Source: Acidobacteria bacterium Ga0077534 (lineage in GTDB: Bacteria; Acidobacteriota; Blastocatellia; Pyrinomonadales; Pyrinomonadaceae). Taken from it: 64,000 nucleotides of DNA. Positions 34,888-43,674 of this stretch are shown in pieces. Made by a program: the position numbers and the translations under genes. How positions within the stretch are numbered: the stretch's first letter is position 1; every line of letters begins with the position of its first letter. The stretch spans positions 62,001-126,000 of the forward strand of contig LNEI01000012.1 in NCBI GenBank assembly GCA_001464455.1, read 5' to 3'. A model generated the notes under the pieces. It was not told where the DNA came from. It did not search any database and saw nothing but the letters and a program-made list of their open reading frames with translations.

Positions 34888-35822
34888 ACGAGGGCGATAC
34901 ATTCAACGATGCGGATCACGCCCTTGCTAACGCGCGGGCTTTTGCAAGAACCATGAGTGCCACGATAACTAACGATATAAAAATAGCCGAACAGCACAGC
35001 CGCGAGGTCGCGAGCGGTGAGCGTTTTGAGTTTGGCAGGAACTGGAGTGCTTTTCTAAGCGTCCTGAATGACGAACGGATCGATCTCGCCGTTGCGTCGC
35101 TAAAGGCGATGCTCGAGGTCGAGACGCTCGAAGGCAAGACGTTTCTCGACATCGGTTCGGGCAGCGGGCTGTTTTCGCTTGCAGCGAGAAAGCTTGGTGC
35201 GACGGTGCATTCATTCGATTTCGACAGCAATTCGTTTGCTTGTACTAAGGAGCTAAGAAACCGCTATTTCCCCGGCGATGGTAACTGGCGTGTCGAGCAA
35301 GGCTCGGCTCTCGATCCGGCTTATCTGGAAAGTCTTGGCAATTTCGATATTGTTTACTCGTGGGGTGTTCTGCATCATACCGGTCAGATGTGGCAGGCTC
35401 TCGAAAATGCCGTCATTCCTACCAAAGCAGGCGGCAAGCTTTTCATCGCGATCTACAACGACACCGGAAATCAGGCGAAACGCTGGCATTGGATAAAGAA
35501 GACGTATTGCGGCCTACCGGGATTTATAAAGACGCCATTTGCGATCGCGAGTATTCTTCCCGAAGAAGCAAAGAATCTCGTCGGTTCTCTCGTCCGGCTC
35601 AAACCGGGCGAATATATCCGCTCGTGGACAAACTACCAAACCAGCCGCGGCATGAACCGCTGGTACGACATCGTCGACTGGGTCGGCGGCTATCCATACG
35701 AAGTCGCTTCCGTGGATGAGATATTCGAGTTTTATAAAGCCCGCGGGTTTAACCTAACGAAAGTTAAATCAGGCGGTGTTGGGCTTGGGTGTAATGAGTT
35801 TGTGTTTGAGAGAGATAGCTAA
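34884..35822 (+). CDS. class I SAM-dependent methyltransferase
   Basis: A 312-aa methyltransferase. Motif I is LDIGSGSGLFSLAA (about residues 90-104), followed by the acidic end of strand 2 (VHSFDFDSNS) and the motif IV/post-motif region NFDIVYSWGVLHHTG. The GTG start at 34884 overlaps the upstream glycosyltransferase stop; an internal ATG at 34953 is an alternative but leaves a gap. Co-translation with sugar genes suggests methylation of a glycan or nucleotide sugar, but the target is not readable. The 3' end overlaps the convergent protease gene by 4 bases. Confidence 0.82.
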   Translation: MNEGDTFNDADHALANARAFARTMSATITNDIKIAEQHSREVASGERFEFGRNWSAFLSVLNDERIDLAVASLKAMLEVETLEGKTFLDIGSGSGLFSLAARKLGATVHSFDFDSNSFACTKELRNRYFPGDGNWRVEQGSALDPAYLESLGNFDIVYSWGVLHHTGQMWQALENAVIPTKAGGKLFIAIYNDTGNQAKRWHWIKKTYCGLPGFIKTPFAIASILPEEAKNLVGSLVRLKPGEYIRSWTNYQTSRGMNRWYDIVDWVGGYPYEVASVDEIFEFYKARGFNLTKVKSGGVGLGCNEFVFERDS

Positions 35823-36202
35823 GTAACGTCGATTTCGCCGTTCTTAAGATCTATCACGAGCTTTTTGCCACGAAGAAAATCAAGACCCAGCAAGCCGTCG
35901 AGTCTGGAACTCGGCGGAAGATTGTGAAAAAGAACCGGGAAGGATCGCCGCTCGATACCAAGAGACACTAGCTTGTTTATCTTGCTGCGAGCGACAAACT
36001 CGGTTCCACTTGCTGTAACTATCTGAAAACGCCTGGGATTGCCGACCGGGTCATATCCAAGCTGTATAAGGCGACTTTGATTAATTGAAGTAACGGACGC
36101 CCCGGTATCTAAGGCCAGCGAAACGACCGTACTTCCCGACGGCCCATAAATTTCCGCCTTAACCAATATCAGGCTACGCTTAGGATCAAAGGAGAACTTC
36201 AC
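35819..36202 (-). CDS. retropepsin-like aspartic protease
   Basis: A 127-aa single-lobe aspartic protease of clan AA. The catalytic motif is ALDTGAS (D32-T-G), with the second conserved hydrophobic-Gly element at LDGLLGLDFLRG. Its length equals one retropepsin subunit, so a homodimer is expected to be the active form. There is no signal peptide or membrane anchor. Its start overlaps the stop of the 82-aa upstream gene by 4 bases, so the two are translationally coupled and probably act together. The substrate is unknown. Confidence 0.82.
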   Translation of the reverse strand: MKFSFDPKRSLILVKAEIYGPSGSTVVSLALDTGASVTSINQSRLIQLGYDPVGNPRRFQIVTASGTEFVARSKINKLVSLGIERRSFPVLFHNLPPSSRLDGLLGLDFLRGKKLVIDLKNGEIDVT

Positions 36203-36447
36203 AGAACGAATTCTATTCCTTTTAAGGGTTTGCCTGTAAACACGACCGCAAGGCGCTTCGCACGAAAATCCAACGACTTTCGGTCAAATTCATCGCGATC
36301 ACGGCTGTGATAAAGAACGCGCCCACCTTTTACTTCAAGCTTTTCGTCGGTTTGCGGGTCCGCCAAAAGTACCCATTCTGATTCGTATCGAGAGTTGATC
36401 TCCGACATCGTCAACGGTTTCCCAAGATCGACTTTTTCCTTCTTCAT
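36199..36447 (-). CDS. small conserved partner of the aspartic protease
   Basis: An 82-aa protein with EWVLLADPQTDEKLEVKGG, RVLYHSRDRDEFDRKSLD and a C-terminal AVVFTGKP. I recognise this text as a small family that often sits next to retropepsin-like genes in several phyla, without a known function. The 4-base overlap with the protease gene supports a functional pair, such as a substrate, inhibitor or adaptor. Confidence 0.65.
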   Translation of the reverse strand: MKKEKVDLGKPLTMSEINSRYESEWVLLADPQTDEKLEVKGGRVLYHSRDRDEFDRKSLDFRAKRLAVVFTGKPLKGIEFVL

Positions 36448-36468
36448 ACGGCCATTCTAACACACCGA

Positions 36469-38904
36469 TCAATCCCCATTCTTCCCCAATTTTCCCATCA
36501 TCTCGGCATACCTTGGGTCGCTGCGTAGGGAATCGAGATTTCTGTCGGTTTCGAAGTAGGGTTTGTTTTGGTTGCCAAGTTTGATGGCTTTGTTGATCCA
36601 TTTGAAGGCGAGATCGGTTTCTCCGAGCAGGGCGTAGGTCGAGCCGACCCAGTAGGCCATGTCGTGATCGGCTCGTGAGAGAGCGAGCGCGTCGTCGGTG
36701 AGTTGGGCACGGGCCTCGTCGGGGCGGCCCGAGCCTGCGAGGATCTCGGCATAAAGCGGGCGAATGCCGTCCATTCTTGGATTTTCTTTCAAAACCTTGT
36801 CCATCATCGCGATCGCCTCGTCAGATTTTCCCTGGTAATAGAGAACGGCTGATCGAAAGATCTTGATCATCGGGTGATTCGGTTCCGACCTTTCGCCGCG
36901 GTCGAGGACCTCGTTGGCTTTGGCGTAATCCTTTTTATACAGATAGATGCGGGCGCTGTTGTAGGACGCGACGACGCGGGCGGCCGGGTCGAGGCGGGCG
37001 AGTTTCTCGTACGCTTTCAAAGCTTCGTCGTATTCGCCGTCGAGCCGATGCATCACTCCTTTTACAAAATACAAAGCGGCGTCATTTGGAAACTGTTTTT
37101 GCAGGAGTTCGATCTCGCTCCGGGCTTTTTTCTTTTCGCCGCGGGCCATGTATATCATGACCATCAGCACGCGTGCCTCAACGACGTTTTGATCGTAAAA
37201 AAATGCTTTGCTAAACGCGGCTTCGGCGTAGCTGTAATCTTCAGGCTCGCCGAGCCCCTTAAAGACTCGATTGGCGTAACACGCTCCGAGGCCGCTGTAC
37301 GCTAGAGCAAAATGCGGGTCGAGTTCGATCGCCCGTCTGAAATTCGCCATTGCAGCGTCACAGTCTTCAATATCGATCGTTCGGAAGATAAACCTTCCGA
37401 AGTTATCGCGGGCACGGAGATATTCTTCCCAGGCCTCTGCGTTGTCCGTTGCTCTACGCCCGAGTTTTTCTGCCTCGAGATCTGTCAATTCCAACCGCAG
37501 GCCTTCTAGGATCCGCTGTGCAATCCCGTCCTGAAGTGTCAGAATATCGGTTCCTTCCGCATCTATCCGGTCGCTCCAAAGGATATCGCCGGTCATAACA
37601 TCAAGAAGCTGAGCGGTCACGCGTAGTTTGTCACCTGCCCGTAAAAAGCCGGCTGAAAGAACGGCGTGCACACGGAGTTCTTTACCCGCTTCGCGAGGAT
37701 CGGCATTCTTTCCCTGATATTTTGCGATAACGGAACTTGGGCGCACGATTATCGACCGTATCTGCGCAAGCTCGGTTATAACCGCGTCTGCCAGGGCGAA
37801 TTCGTAGAAACTCGATCCCGGATCCTGATTGAGATTCTGAAAGGGAAGTATCGCGACGCTTTTCTTTTCCGTGCCGGTCGCCGTCATCGAAATGTCGGGC
37901 GTGTACGACGGCGTAACCTGGATCGATGGCGTTTGGCCGACAGACGTCGCCTCAGGAACTGATTTCCCGGTAAACCAGTTGAGCATCCGCTTTACGGCAC
38001 TTCCGTCCGCGTAGCCAGGTGAGTATGTGTCGCCCGGCATGATCTGGGCACCCGCGATCTGCTGCAGCACTGCCCGCAGGTCGTCACGCATGGCGGCTAT
38101 CTTCTGATAGCGATCCTTTGGTTCCTTTGCGAGAGCCTTATCTACTATCTGCTGCAGCTGCGGCGGCAGCGGTTCTTTCCGCACGTCGACCAGCGGCTTC
38201 GGAGTACCGTATAAGACCTGATGTCGCACATCGACAACCGTTTTCCCCTGAAATGCCCAAATACCGGTCAGCATTTCGTATATCAGAACGCCGGTCGAGA
38301 AGATATCTGAACGATGGTCTGCCCGCTCGCCGCGAGCCTGTTCCGGTGCTGCGTAGGTTGCCGTTCCGTAGGGAATTCCCAGTTCGGTTATCTCGTTCCT
38401 ATCAAGCCCTTCGTTATTATCCGCATGTTCATCTTCCAGGAGTTTTGCCAGGCCGAAGTCGAGGATCTTGACCTGTCCTGATTCCGAAACCATTATGTTT
38501 CCGGCCTTGATGTCACGATGGATGATGTTTTTGGAGTGGGCGTAGGCGAGAGCGTCCGTCACTTGGATCGCTATCGAAAGAGCACTTTTTAATTCGAGAG
38601 GGCGGCCGGCGACGAGCTGGCGAACGTTCTTGCCCTCGACATACTGCATCGCAATGTAAAAGACGCCGTCTGCACTGGCAAAGTCGTAAATGGTGCAGAT
38701 ATTGGGATGGTCGAGCTGTGAACAAAGCTGAGCTTCGCGTTCAAAACGCCTGAAATTCGCCGTTTTCTGGGTAAGTTCAGGAGGGAGAACTTTGATCACC
38801 GCCGTTCGGTTTAGCTTGGTGTCGAGTACCTTGTAAACGGTACCTTGCCCCCCTGAACCGATCTTTTCGAGGATCTTGTATTGGTTAATTTGCGAACCAA
38901 TCAT
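36469..38904 (-). CDS. Ser/Thr protein kinase with TolB-like and TPR domains
   Basis: About 811 aa. Start at 38904 gives MIGSQINQYKILEKIGSGG; the longer frame to 39039 translates an intergenic TCCGCAAT-type repeat. The Hanks kinase domain (9-270) has the glycine loop GSGGQG, ATP Lys38, HRDIKAGN and DFGLAK, then the activation-loop end GTATYAAPEQ. A Ser/Thr/Pro linker follows. Residues ~345-485 form a TolB/FlgO-like domain (KSVAILPFQNLNQDPGSSFY), and the rest are tetratricopeptide repeats. No transmembrane helix is visible between kinase and sensor, unlike many PknB-type kinases. This architecture is common in Acidobacteriota. Targets are unknown. Confidence 0.9.
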   Translation of the reverse strand: MIGSQINQYKILEKIGSGGQGTVYKVLDTKLNRTAVIKVLPPELTQKTANFRRFEREAQLCSQLDHPNICTIYDFASADGVFYIAMQYVEGKNVRQLVAGRPLELKSALSIAIQVTDALAYAHSKNIIHRDIKAGNIMVSESGQVKILDFGLAKLLEDEHADNNEGLDRNEITELGIPYGTATYAAPEQARGERADHRSDIFSTGVLIYEMLTGIWAFQGKTVVDVRHQVLYGTPKPLVDVRKEPLPPQLQQIVDKALAKEPKDRYQKIAAMRDDLRAVLQQIAGAQIMPGDTYSPGYADGSAVKRMLNWFTGKSVPEATSVGQTPSIQVTPSYTPDISMTATGTEKKSVAILPFQNLNQDPGSSFYEFALADAVITELAQIRSIIVRPSSVIAKYQGKNADPREAGKELRVHAVLSAGFLRAGDKLRVTAQLLDVMTGDILWSDRIDAEGTDILTLQDGIAQRILEGLRLELTDLEAEKLGRRATDNAEAWEEYLRARDNFGRFIFRTIDIEDCDAAMANFRRAIELDPHFALAYSGLGACYANRVFKGLGEPEDYSYAEAAFSKAFFYDQNVVEARVLMVMIYMARGEKKKARSEIELLQKQFPNDAALYFVKGVMHRLDGEYDEALKAYEKLARLDPAARVVASYNSARIYLYKKDYAKANEVLDRGERSEPNHPMIKIFRSAVLYYQGKSDEAIAMMDKVLKENPRMDGIRPLYAEILAGSGRPDEARAQLTDDALALSRADHDMAYWVGSTYALLGETDLAFKWINKAIKLGNQNKPYFETDRNLDSLRSDPRYAEMMGKLGKNGD

Positions 38905-39066
38905 AAGAATTGCGGACTGCGGATCTCGGATTGCGGATTCTTCCCCGGCAATATCGAAATTCGTAATCCAACCTTTATACAGCGAATACGGCAAATCCGC
39001 AATCCGCACTCTAAAATCCGCAATCAAAACGTCCGGCAAACTGCCGGCTCAATCAATGTGGACCGT
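38905..39066. repeat. degenerate (tccgcaatc)n intergenic repeat
   Basis: The spacer upstream of the kinase holds several copies of words such as tccgcaatc, gcggattgcgg and aaatccgcaat on both strands. These give the kinase frame a false N-terminal extension (repeating IADFR-IAD-like text). A stem ccggca/tgccgg is at about 39030-39050. Confidence 0.55.
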
Positions 39067-39288
39067 TCAGCCACGCGGCGGGCTGCCCCACCCTGATCCG
39101 ATGTAAACGCCATTATCAACGATGCATGGAACCGTCGGGTCGCCCCCGGAAAACTGAAGCATTTCCCGTTGACGCTGTTTGTCGTTCTGAGCATCATAGT
39201 CGACAAAATCGACACCCGCCGAACGATAATGAGCCCGAGCCTTTTCGCAATACGGGCAACCGGGCTTTGAGTAAATGATCAGAGACAT
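39067..39288 (-). CDS. glutaredoxin family protein
   Basis: A 73-aa thioredoxin-fold oxidoreductase with the dithiol active site CPYC at residues 11-14 (YSKPGCPYCEKA) and the cis-Pro motif TVPCIV. It should reduce disulfides or glutathione mixed disulfides, or serve as an electron donor. The C-terminal GSGWGSPPRG replaces the usual glutathione-binding GG-D segment, as in a subgroup of short bacterial glutaredoxins. It is the only gene between the kinase spacer and the ferredoxin-like gene and is transcribed away from the latter. Confidence 0.85.
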   Translation of the reverse strand: MSLIIYSKPGCPYCEKARAHYRSAGVDFVDYDAQNDKQRQREMLQFSGGDPTVPCIVDNGVYIGSGWGSPPRG

Positions 39289-39464
39289 AATCTAAAATTC
39301 TTAATAACGGTAATGATACTCCGACCGCGATCACCCGACAACCGTTTCAAAGCAAAAAGAACAAAGCGGAAGAAAATTCATCATCATTTCGATACAATCA
39401 CATTCTGGTCGCGGCTACGACGTAGTTTACGCGATGTTCAGATCGATGATCGAAGAGAAAAAGA

Positions 39465-39755
39465 ATGAATATTGACGATATCAAGGATGTTTTTCAGCCG
39501 TATGAAAAGTTGATCGAGATAAAGATCCTCGGTGAAACACGGTTGGTCCCGGAAAACAATACGCTTTTGCGATGTTTCCAATATCTTTCGGTCGAGAGCA
39601 TCTCGTTCGGTGATTTCTGCTGGAATGGCGACTGTCTAAATTGTCAGGTTTGGGTCAAGAATGGCGACAAGGAAAAAGCGGTGATCACCTGTCGAGCTAA
39701 CGTCCAACCGGGTATGGAGATCGTACGGATGTCGGACGATATTGAGCTCATCTAA
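39465..39755 (+). CDS. small [2Fe-2S] ferredoxin-like protein
   Basis: A 96-aa protein with the plant-type ferredoxin cysteine pattern C-x4-C-x2-C-x(n)-C: FCWNGDCLNCQVWV followed by VITCRANVQPGMEI. An extra Cys lies before it (LLRCFQYL). The VQPGMEI ending matches the C-terminal turn of 2Fe-2S domains. It would carry electrons, but the redox partner is not adjacent. It is divergent from the glutaredoxin gene, and the spacer 39289-39464 shows nothing else. Confidence 0.8.
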   Translation: MNIDDIKDVFQPYEKLIEIKILGETRLVPENNTLLRCFQYLSVESISFGDFCWNGDCLNCQVWVKNGDKEKAVITCRANVQPGMEIVRMSDDIELI

Positions 39756-39854
39756 ATTTTTTTCGTGGAAACGTTTTCTTAATTGCGTACGTTTAAGTTT
39801 CTGTTAAAATTCGAGAGTCTAGTCAGATAAAAAATTGAAGGCGGATTTATTGCT

Positions 39855-42800
39855 ATGCGGAAACGTTATTTGTTTGTAGCGACAGCTTTGATGGTCGCGG
39901 TGTGCTCGATGTCACTGTTTGGCCAGGCCCTGCGTGGACGGGTCGACGGAACTGTTAAAGACCAGCAAGGGCAAGTCGTACCCAATGCGAGTGTTACGTT
40001 AAGGAACACTGGGACCGGCGAAACGCTGAAAGCCACGACCACGGACGAGGGCACCTTCGCGGCCAGCGAACTTAAGCCCGGCGTTTATTCCATCACGACC
40101 GAGGTACAAGGCTTTAAGCGTTCACTGATAACGGGTATCACAGTGCAGGTCGCGACCGTCACGAGTGTTGTGGTTGAACTCGAAGTTGGAACTGTCAGCG
40201 AAGAGGTTACCATCTCAGCAGACGACGCCCAGGTAGTAATAAACACATCGAGTTCCGAGGTTGGCGAGGTCGTTGACCGGCAGAAGATCCTGGAACTGCC
40301 GCTCGACGGACGTAATCCGTTTGAACTGACCGCGTTGCAGGCAGGCGTCCAGACCAAGAGCGGGGCGGACGGTGAGGTAAATAGTTTCTCGATCAACGGA
40401 AATCGAACCGTCGCAAACAATCTGACAGTCGACGGCGTCAATGCTTCAGACAACTTCCTCAAAACGCCCGCAAATATAACGCTTGGGGTCATTCCGGTCA
40501 GCGTCGAAAGCATCGCAGAGTTTCGCGTTACAACGTCGCTGCCTTCCGCCGAATTCGGCCGCGGCTCAGCTCAGATCAACGCTGTGACCGCGTCGGGAAC
40601 TAATTCATTCCGCGGCTCGATATTTGAATTTCATAGAAACACGGCATTCAACGCCAACAATTTTTTCAACAATTCGACCGTTCTCGAAAATGGCGAAGGC
40701 GTACCACGCGAGCCGCTGATCAGGAACCAGTTCGGCGGCCGTCTCGGGGGCCCGATCAAGAAAGACAGGACGTTTTTCTTCGTTTCGTACGAGGGCAAGC
40801 GTGAATCTCGAGGACTATCGCGCAATCGCCTGGTTTACACTCAGCAGGCCCTTTCGGGCGTGTTCCGCTACATCAAAGGCCTGCCGACCACTCCAGCGAA
40901 TGCTGCGGCTGCAACCGTGACAGCTCCCGCCGGAACCGCTACGAGCCAAAGCGGAACTTGTGCGGCGACATCAGGAACAGTGATCGCAAACGGTGCTATA
41001 TGTGTCCAAAACGTCCTTGGTATCCCCAACACGGCTCGCTTTAACCAACCGATCGATCCGACAGTCAGGGCGTATATGTCGCCGATGCCGCTGCCGAACA
41101 ATTTCCAGATCGGCGACGGCCTGAACACCGGAGGATTTCGATTTAATTCTAAGATCCTCGCTCCATCGGATCAGGTTTCAACCCGTATCGATCACCGGTT
41201 CAACAGCAATCATTCATTCGAGGTTGCGTTTAACTATGGCGATATCAACTTTAATGGCGATTACATAAACGAGGGCGAACCTGCCTTTCCGACCTCGACT
41301 TTTAGGACGAGAAACACCATCGGCCGCGGGCTTTCAGCCACTTTCCGCTCGGTGATCAGTCCGACCATCATAAACGAGGCTCGTTTCGGAGCACAGATCT
41401 CGACCCTAACCTTTGCAAATACGGCAGATTTCGCTCGCGGTTACCGGATCGAACTCGCGAATGTGTTTAGCCCTGAGGACGACTTCATTGGCTCAAACAG
41501 AAATCTTCGAGTCCTCCAATTTACGGATAACCTAACGATCCTTCGCGGAAACCATACCTATAAGATGGGAATTGAGGTCCGTAATCCGTGGGTCAGGCGA
41601 TATACGTTTGATGGCGTTATCCCGATCGTGGATTTTTCGACCGAGAACTCGACCGGATTTAGCCAGAATAATCATTTTCGCGGTAGCACCGCTACCGACT
41701 ATCTGAACGCTCGAATTCTTGCAAACACTTTGACCGGAGCTCTCGGTTCGGTCGTTCAAACATTCAATGCGACGAGCCGCACCTCGGGCGTAGTTCCCGG
41801 TGCTCCTGAAACGCGCGGTTACACAAACTGGGAGACAAATCTCTATCTGCAGGATTCGTGGCGTGTAAACTCGGGGCTTAGTCTAAATCTTGGCCTTCGC
41901 TACGAATTAAATACGGCTGTACGAGAACTGAACGGAATGGGCCTTCTTCCCGTCGGCGGCTCGGCAGCTCTCTATGGCATCTCGGGTGATGGAAATCTCT
42001 TCCAACCGGGCGTTTTGACCGGGACGAATCCGGTTCTCGACTTCGCCGATGAAGGTGGTTTCTGGAAGACAGATAAGAACAACTTCGCTCCGGTCGTAGG
42101 CTTTGCATGGGATCCATTTGGAACTGGCAAAGCGTCTATTCGCGGCGGATACCGCATCAGCTATTTCTCGGGCAGTTTCAACACCGTCGACGGCACGCTC
42201 GACGATAACGAAGGGTTGCTGATCACAACGACTCGGGGCATCAACACCGGCTATCTCCGTGACGGCATCGGCGTAACGCCTACCCCGACCGTAAATATCC
42301 CTGCGGCGCAGAGTATTCAGCTAAATTCGACAGTAGATATCCGTGCGTTTGACGAGAACCTGAAGACACCTTATCTTCACGATTTTAATTTTGGGATCCA
42401 GTACGAGATCCTCAAGGGCACGTCGCTTGAGGTCAGATACGTCGGAAACCGAGGCAAAAAACTGTATCGGGGATTCGATGTCAATGAGGTCAATATTTTT
42501 GCTCGCGACCCGAGAACCGGACAGACGCTGCTTGATGCCTTTAAGATCGCGCAGAATAATCTGATCGCTTGTCGGGCAAATCCGACAGTCTGTACGGCCG
42601 ATAGTTTCCGGTATAATGCCGCGATTCCGGGCAGCGTCCAGAATCCGTTAATGGACGTTCTCTTTTTCGGACGGGCAACCGAATTTACCAACGCCAATTA
42701 CATAACCCGCCTTGATCAGAATCGTGCGGGTGACTTTGCAGATTATGTTTCGCGAGTGCGGCTGATCGGCGGTGTGCGTGGGGCCCCGTTCTTTGACGCG

Positions 42801-43664
42801 GTCAACCGCGGCGAGCTGCCGATCAACTTTATTCGAGCAAATCCGGCTGTTCGCGGCGCCCAGTTCTTTACCAACGGGTCGAAATCGTCCTACGATTCCT
42901 TGCAGGTAGAACTGACGCGGCGAATAACGGCTGGATTGAGATTTCAGGCGAGCTATACGTTTGCGAAAGGCCTTTCTGATTTCATCGGGTCAACCGGCGA
43001 TACGAATTCGTTCCTCACTTTGCGTGACACGGATCGGGAATACGCCCAGTTTAATGCGACTCACCAGTTTCTCGCGAACGCTCTTTACCGACTGCCCTTT
43101 GGACGTGGCCGTCAGTTTCTGAGAAGCCAGCGCGGCATCATCGGAACGCTGGTCAGCGGTTGGCAGGTTGGCGGTATCGTGAAATACGCCACGGGCGACC
43201 CACTTTCGCTTATTTCCGGACGAGGAACCTACAACCGTGACGACCGATCAGCTTCAAATACGGTCGACGTTGTCGGCGATCTTAACCGCCAGCAGTTGGC
43301 GGAACTCCTCGGCGTTAGGTCGACGCCCAACGGCGTTTTTTACATCGACCCTAACCTGGCTCCGGGCAGCACGAACACGCCGGGCTCCATAATTTTTCAG
43401 AATCCTCAGCCAGGAACCATCGGCAAACTCGGGCTTTCTTCGATCTTTGGGCCAACGTTTTTCAACTTTGATCTCAATGTGCTGAAGAGGACCAGGATAA
43501 CGGAAACAATGAACGTCGAATTCCGAGGCGAGATATTCAATGTCCTCAATACCGTAAATTTCGACAACCCTAATACCGACATCAACAGCTCAAATTTCGG
43601 CCGAATAACGGGGATCGTCGGTCGTCCGAGGCTAATGCAGTTTGCTCTGCGGCTTAACTTTTAG
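39855..43664 (+). CDS. Oar-like TonB-dependent receptor with carboxypeptidase-regulatory domain
   Basis: A 1269-aa outer-membrane receptor. It has a signal peptide (MRKRYLFVATALMVAVCSMS), a carboxypeptidase-regulatory-like beta-sandwich (about 25-110; GTVKDQQGQVVPNASVTLRN), a plug domain with LPLDGRNPFELTALQAGV and FSINGNRTVANNLTVDGVN, and a long beta-barrel ending in the outer-membrane signature aromatic MQFALRLNF. Such Oar-type receptors are expanded in Acidobacteriota and take up large substrates such as oligosaccharides or peptides with TonB/ExbBD energy; those partners are not in the window. The spacer upstream carries an AT-rich promoter-like region. The hydrolase gene starts 10 bases after its stop. 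Confidence 0.9.
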   Translation: MRKRYLFVATALMVAVCSMSLFGQALRGRVDGTVKDQQGQVVPNASVTLRNTGTGETLKATTTDEGTFAASELKPGVYSITTEVQGFKRSLITGITVQVATVTSVVVELEVGTVSEEVTISADDAQVVINTSSSEVGEVVDRQKILELPLDGRNPFELTALQAGVQTKSGADGEVNSFSINGNRTVANNLTVDGVNASDNFLKTPANITLGVIPVSVESIAEFRVTTSLPSAEFGRGSAQINAVTASGTNSFRGSIFEFHRNTAFNANNFFNNSTVLENGEGVPREPLIRNQFGGRLGGPIKKDRTFFFVSYEGKRESRGLSRNRLVYTQQALSGVFRYIKGLPTTPANAAAATVTAPAGTATSQSGTCAATSGTVIANGAICVQNVLGIPNTARFNQPIDPTVRAYMSPMPLPNNFQIGDGLNTGGFRFNSKILAPSDQVSTRIDHRFNSNHSFEVAFNYGDINFNGDYINEGEPAFPTSTFRTRNTIGRGLSATFRSVISPTIINEARFGAQISTLTFANTADFARGYRIELANVFSPEDDFIGSNRNLRVLQFTDNLTILRGNHTYKMGIEVRNPWVRRYTFDGVIPIVDFSTENSTGFSQNNHFRGSTATDYLNARILANTLTGALGSVVQTFNATSRTSGVVPGAPETRGYTNWETNLYLQDSWRVNSGLSLNLGLRYELNTAVRELNGMGLLPVGGSAALYGISGDGNLFQPGVLTGTNPVLDFADEGGFWKTDKNNFAPVVGFAWDPFGTGKASIRGGYRISYFSGSFNTVDGTLDDNEGLLITTTRGINTGYLRDGIGVTPTPTVNIPAAQSIQLNSTVDIRAFDENLKTPYLHDFNFGIQYEILKGTSLEVRYVGNRGKKLYRGFDVNEVNIFARDPRTGQTLLDAFKIAQNNLIACRANPTVCTADSFRYNAAIPGSVQNPLMDVLFFGRATEFTNANYITRLDQNRAGDFADYVSRVRLIGGVRGAPFFDAVNRGELPINFIRANPAVRGAQFFTNGSKSSYDSLQVELTRRITAGLRFQASYTFAKGLSDFIGSTGDTNSFLTLRDTDREYAQFNATHQFLANALYRLPFGRGRQFLRSQRGIIGTLVSGWQVGGIVKYATGDPLSLISGRGTYNRDDRSASNTVDVVGDLNRQQLAELLGVRSTPNGVFYIDPNLAPGSTNTPGSIIFQNPQPGTIGKLGLSSIFGPTFFNFDLNVLKRTRITETMNVEFRGEIFNVLNTVNFDNPNTDINSSNFGRITGIVGRPRLMQFALRLNF

Positions 43665-43674
43665 GATCTACTAT

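Noticed and set aside
15241-35822. Assignment of the polysaccharide locus to a defined exosortase/PEP-CTERM system
   Set aside because: No exosortase, PEP-CTERM protein or polysaccharide polymerase was found in the window, so only a general polymer locus can be supported.
38905-39039. A 45-residue N-terminal extension of the Ser/Thr kinase
   Set aside because: It translates a tccgcaatc-type intergenic repeat. The kinase starts canonically at 38904.
39030-39069. UGA of the glutaredoxin gene as a selenocysteine codon, followed by TVHID, a second UGA and a small stem
   Set aside because: The CPYC active site is complete without it, the stem has the wrong context for a convincing bacterial SECIS, and no selenocysteine genes are visible.
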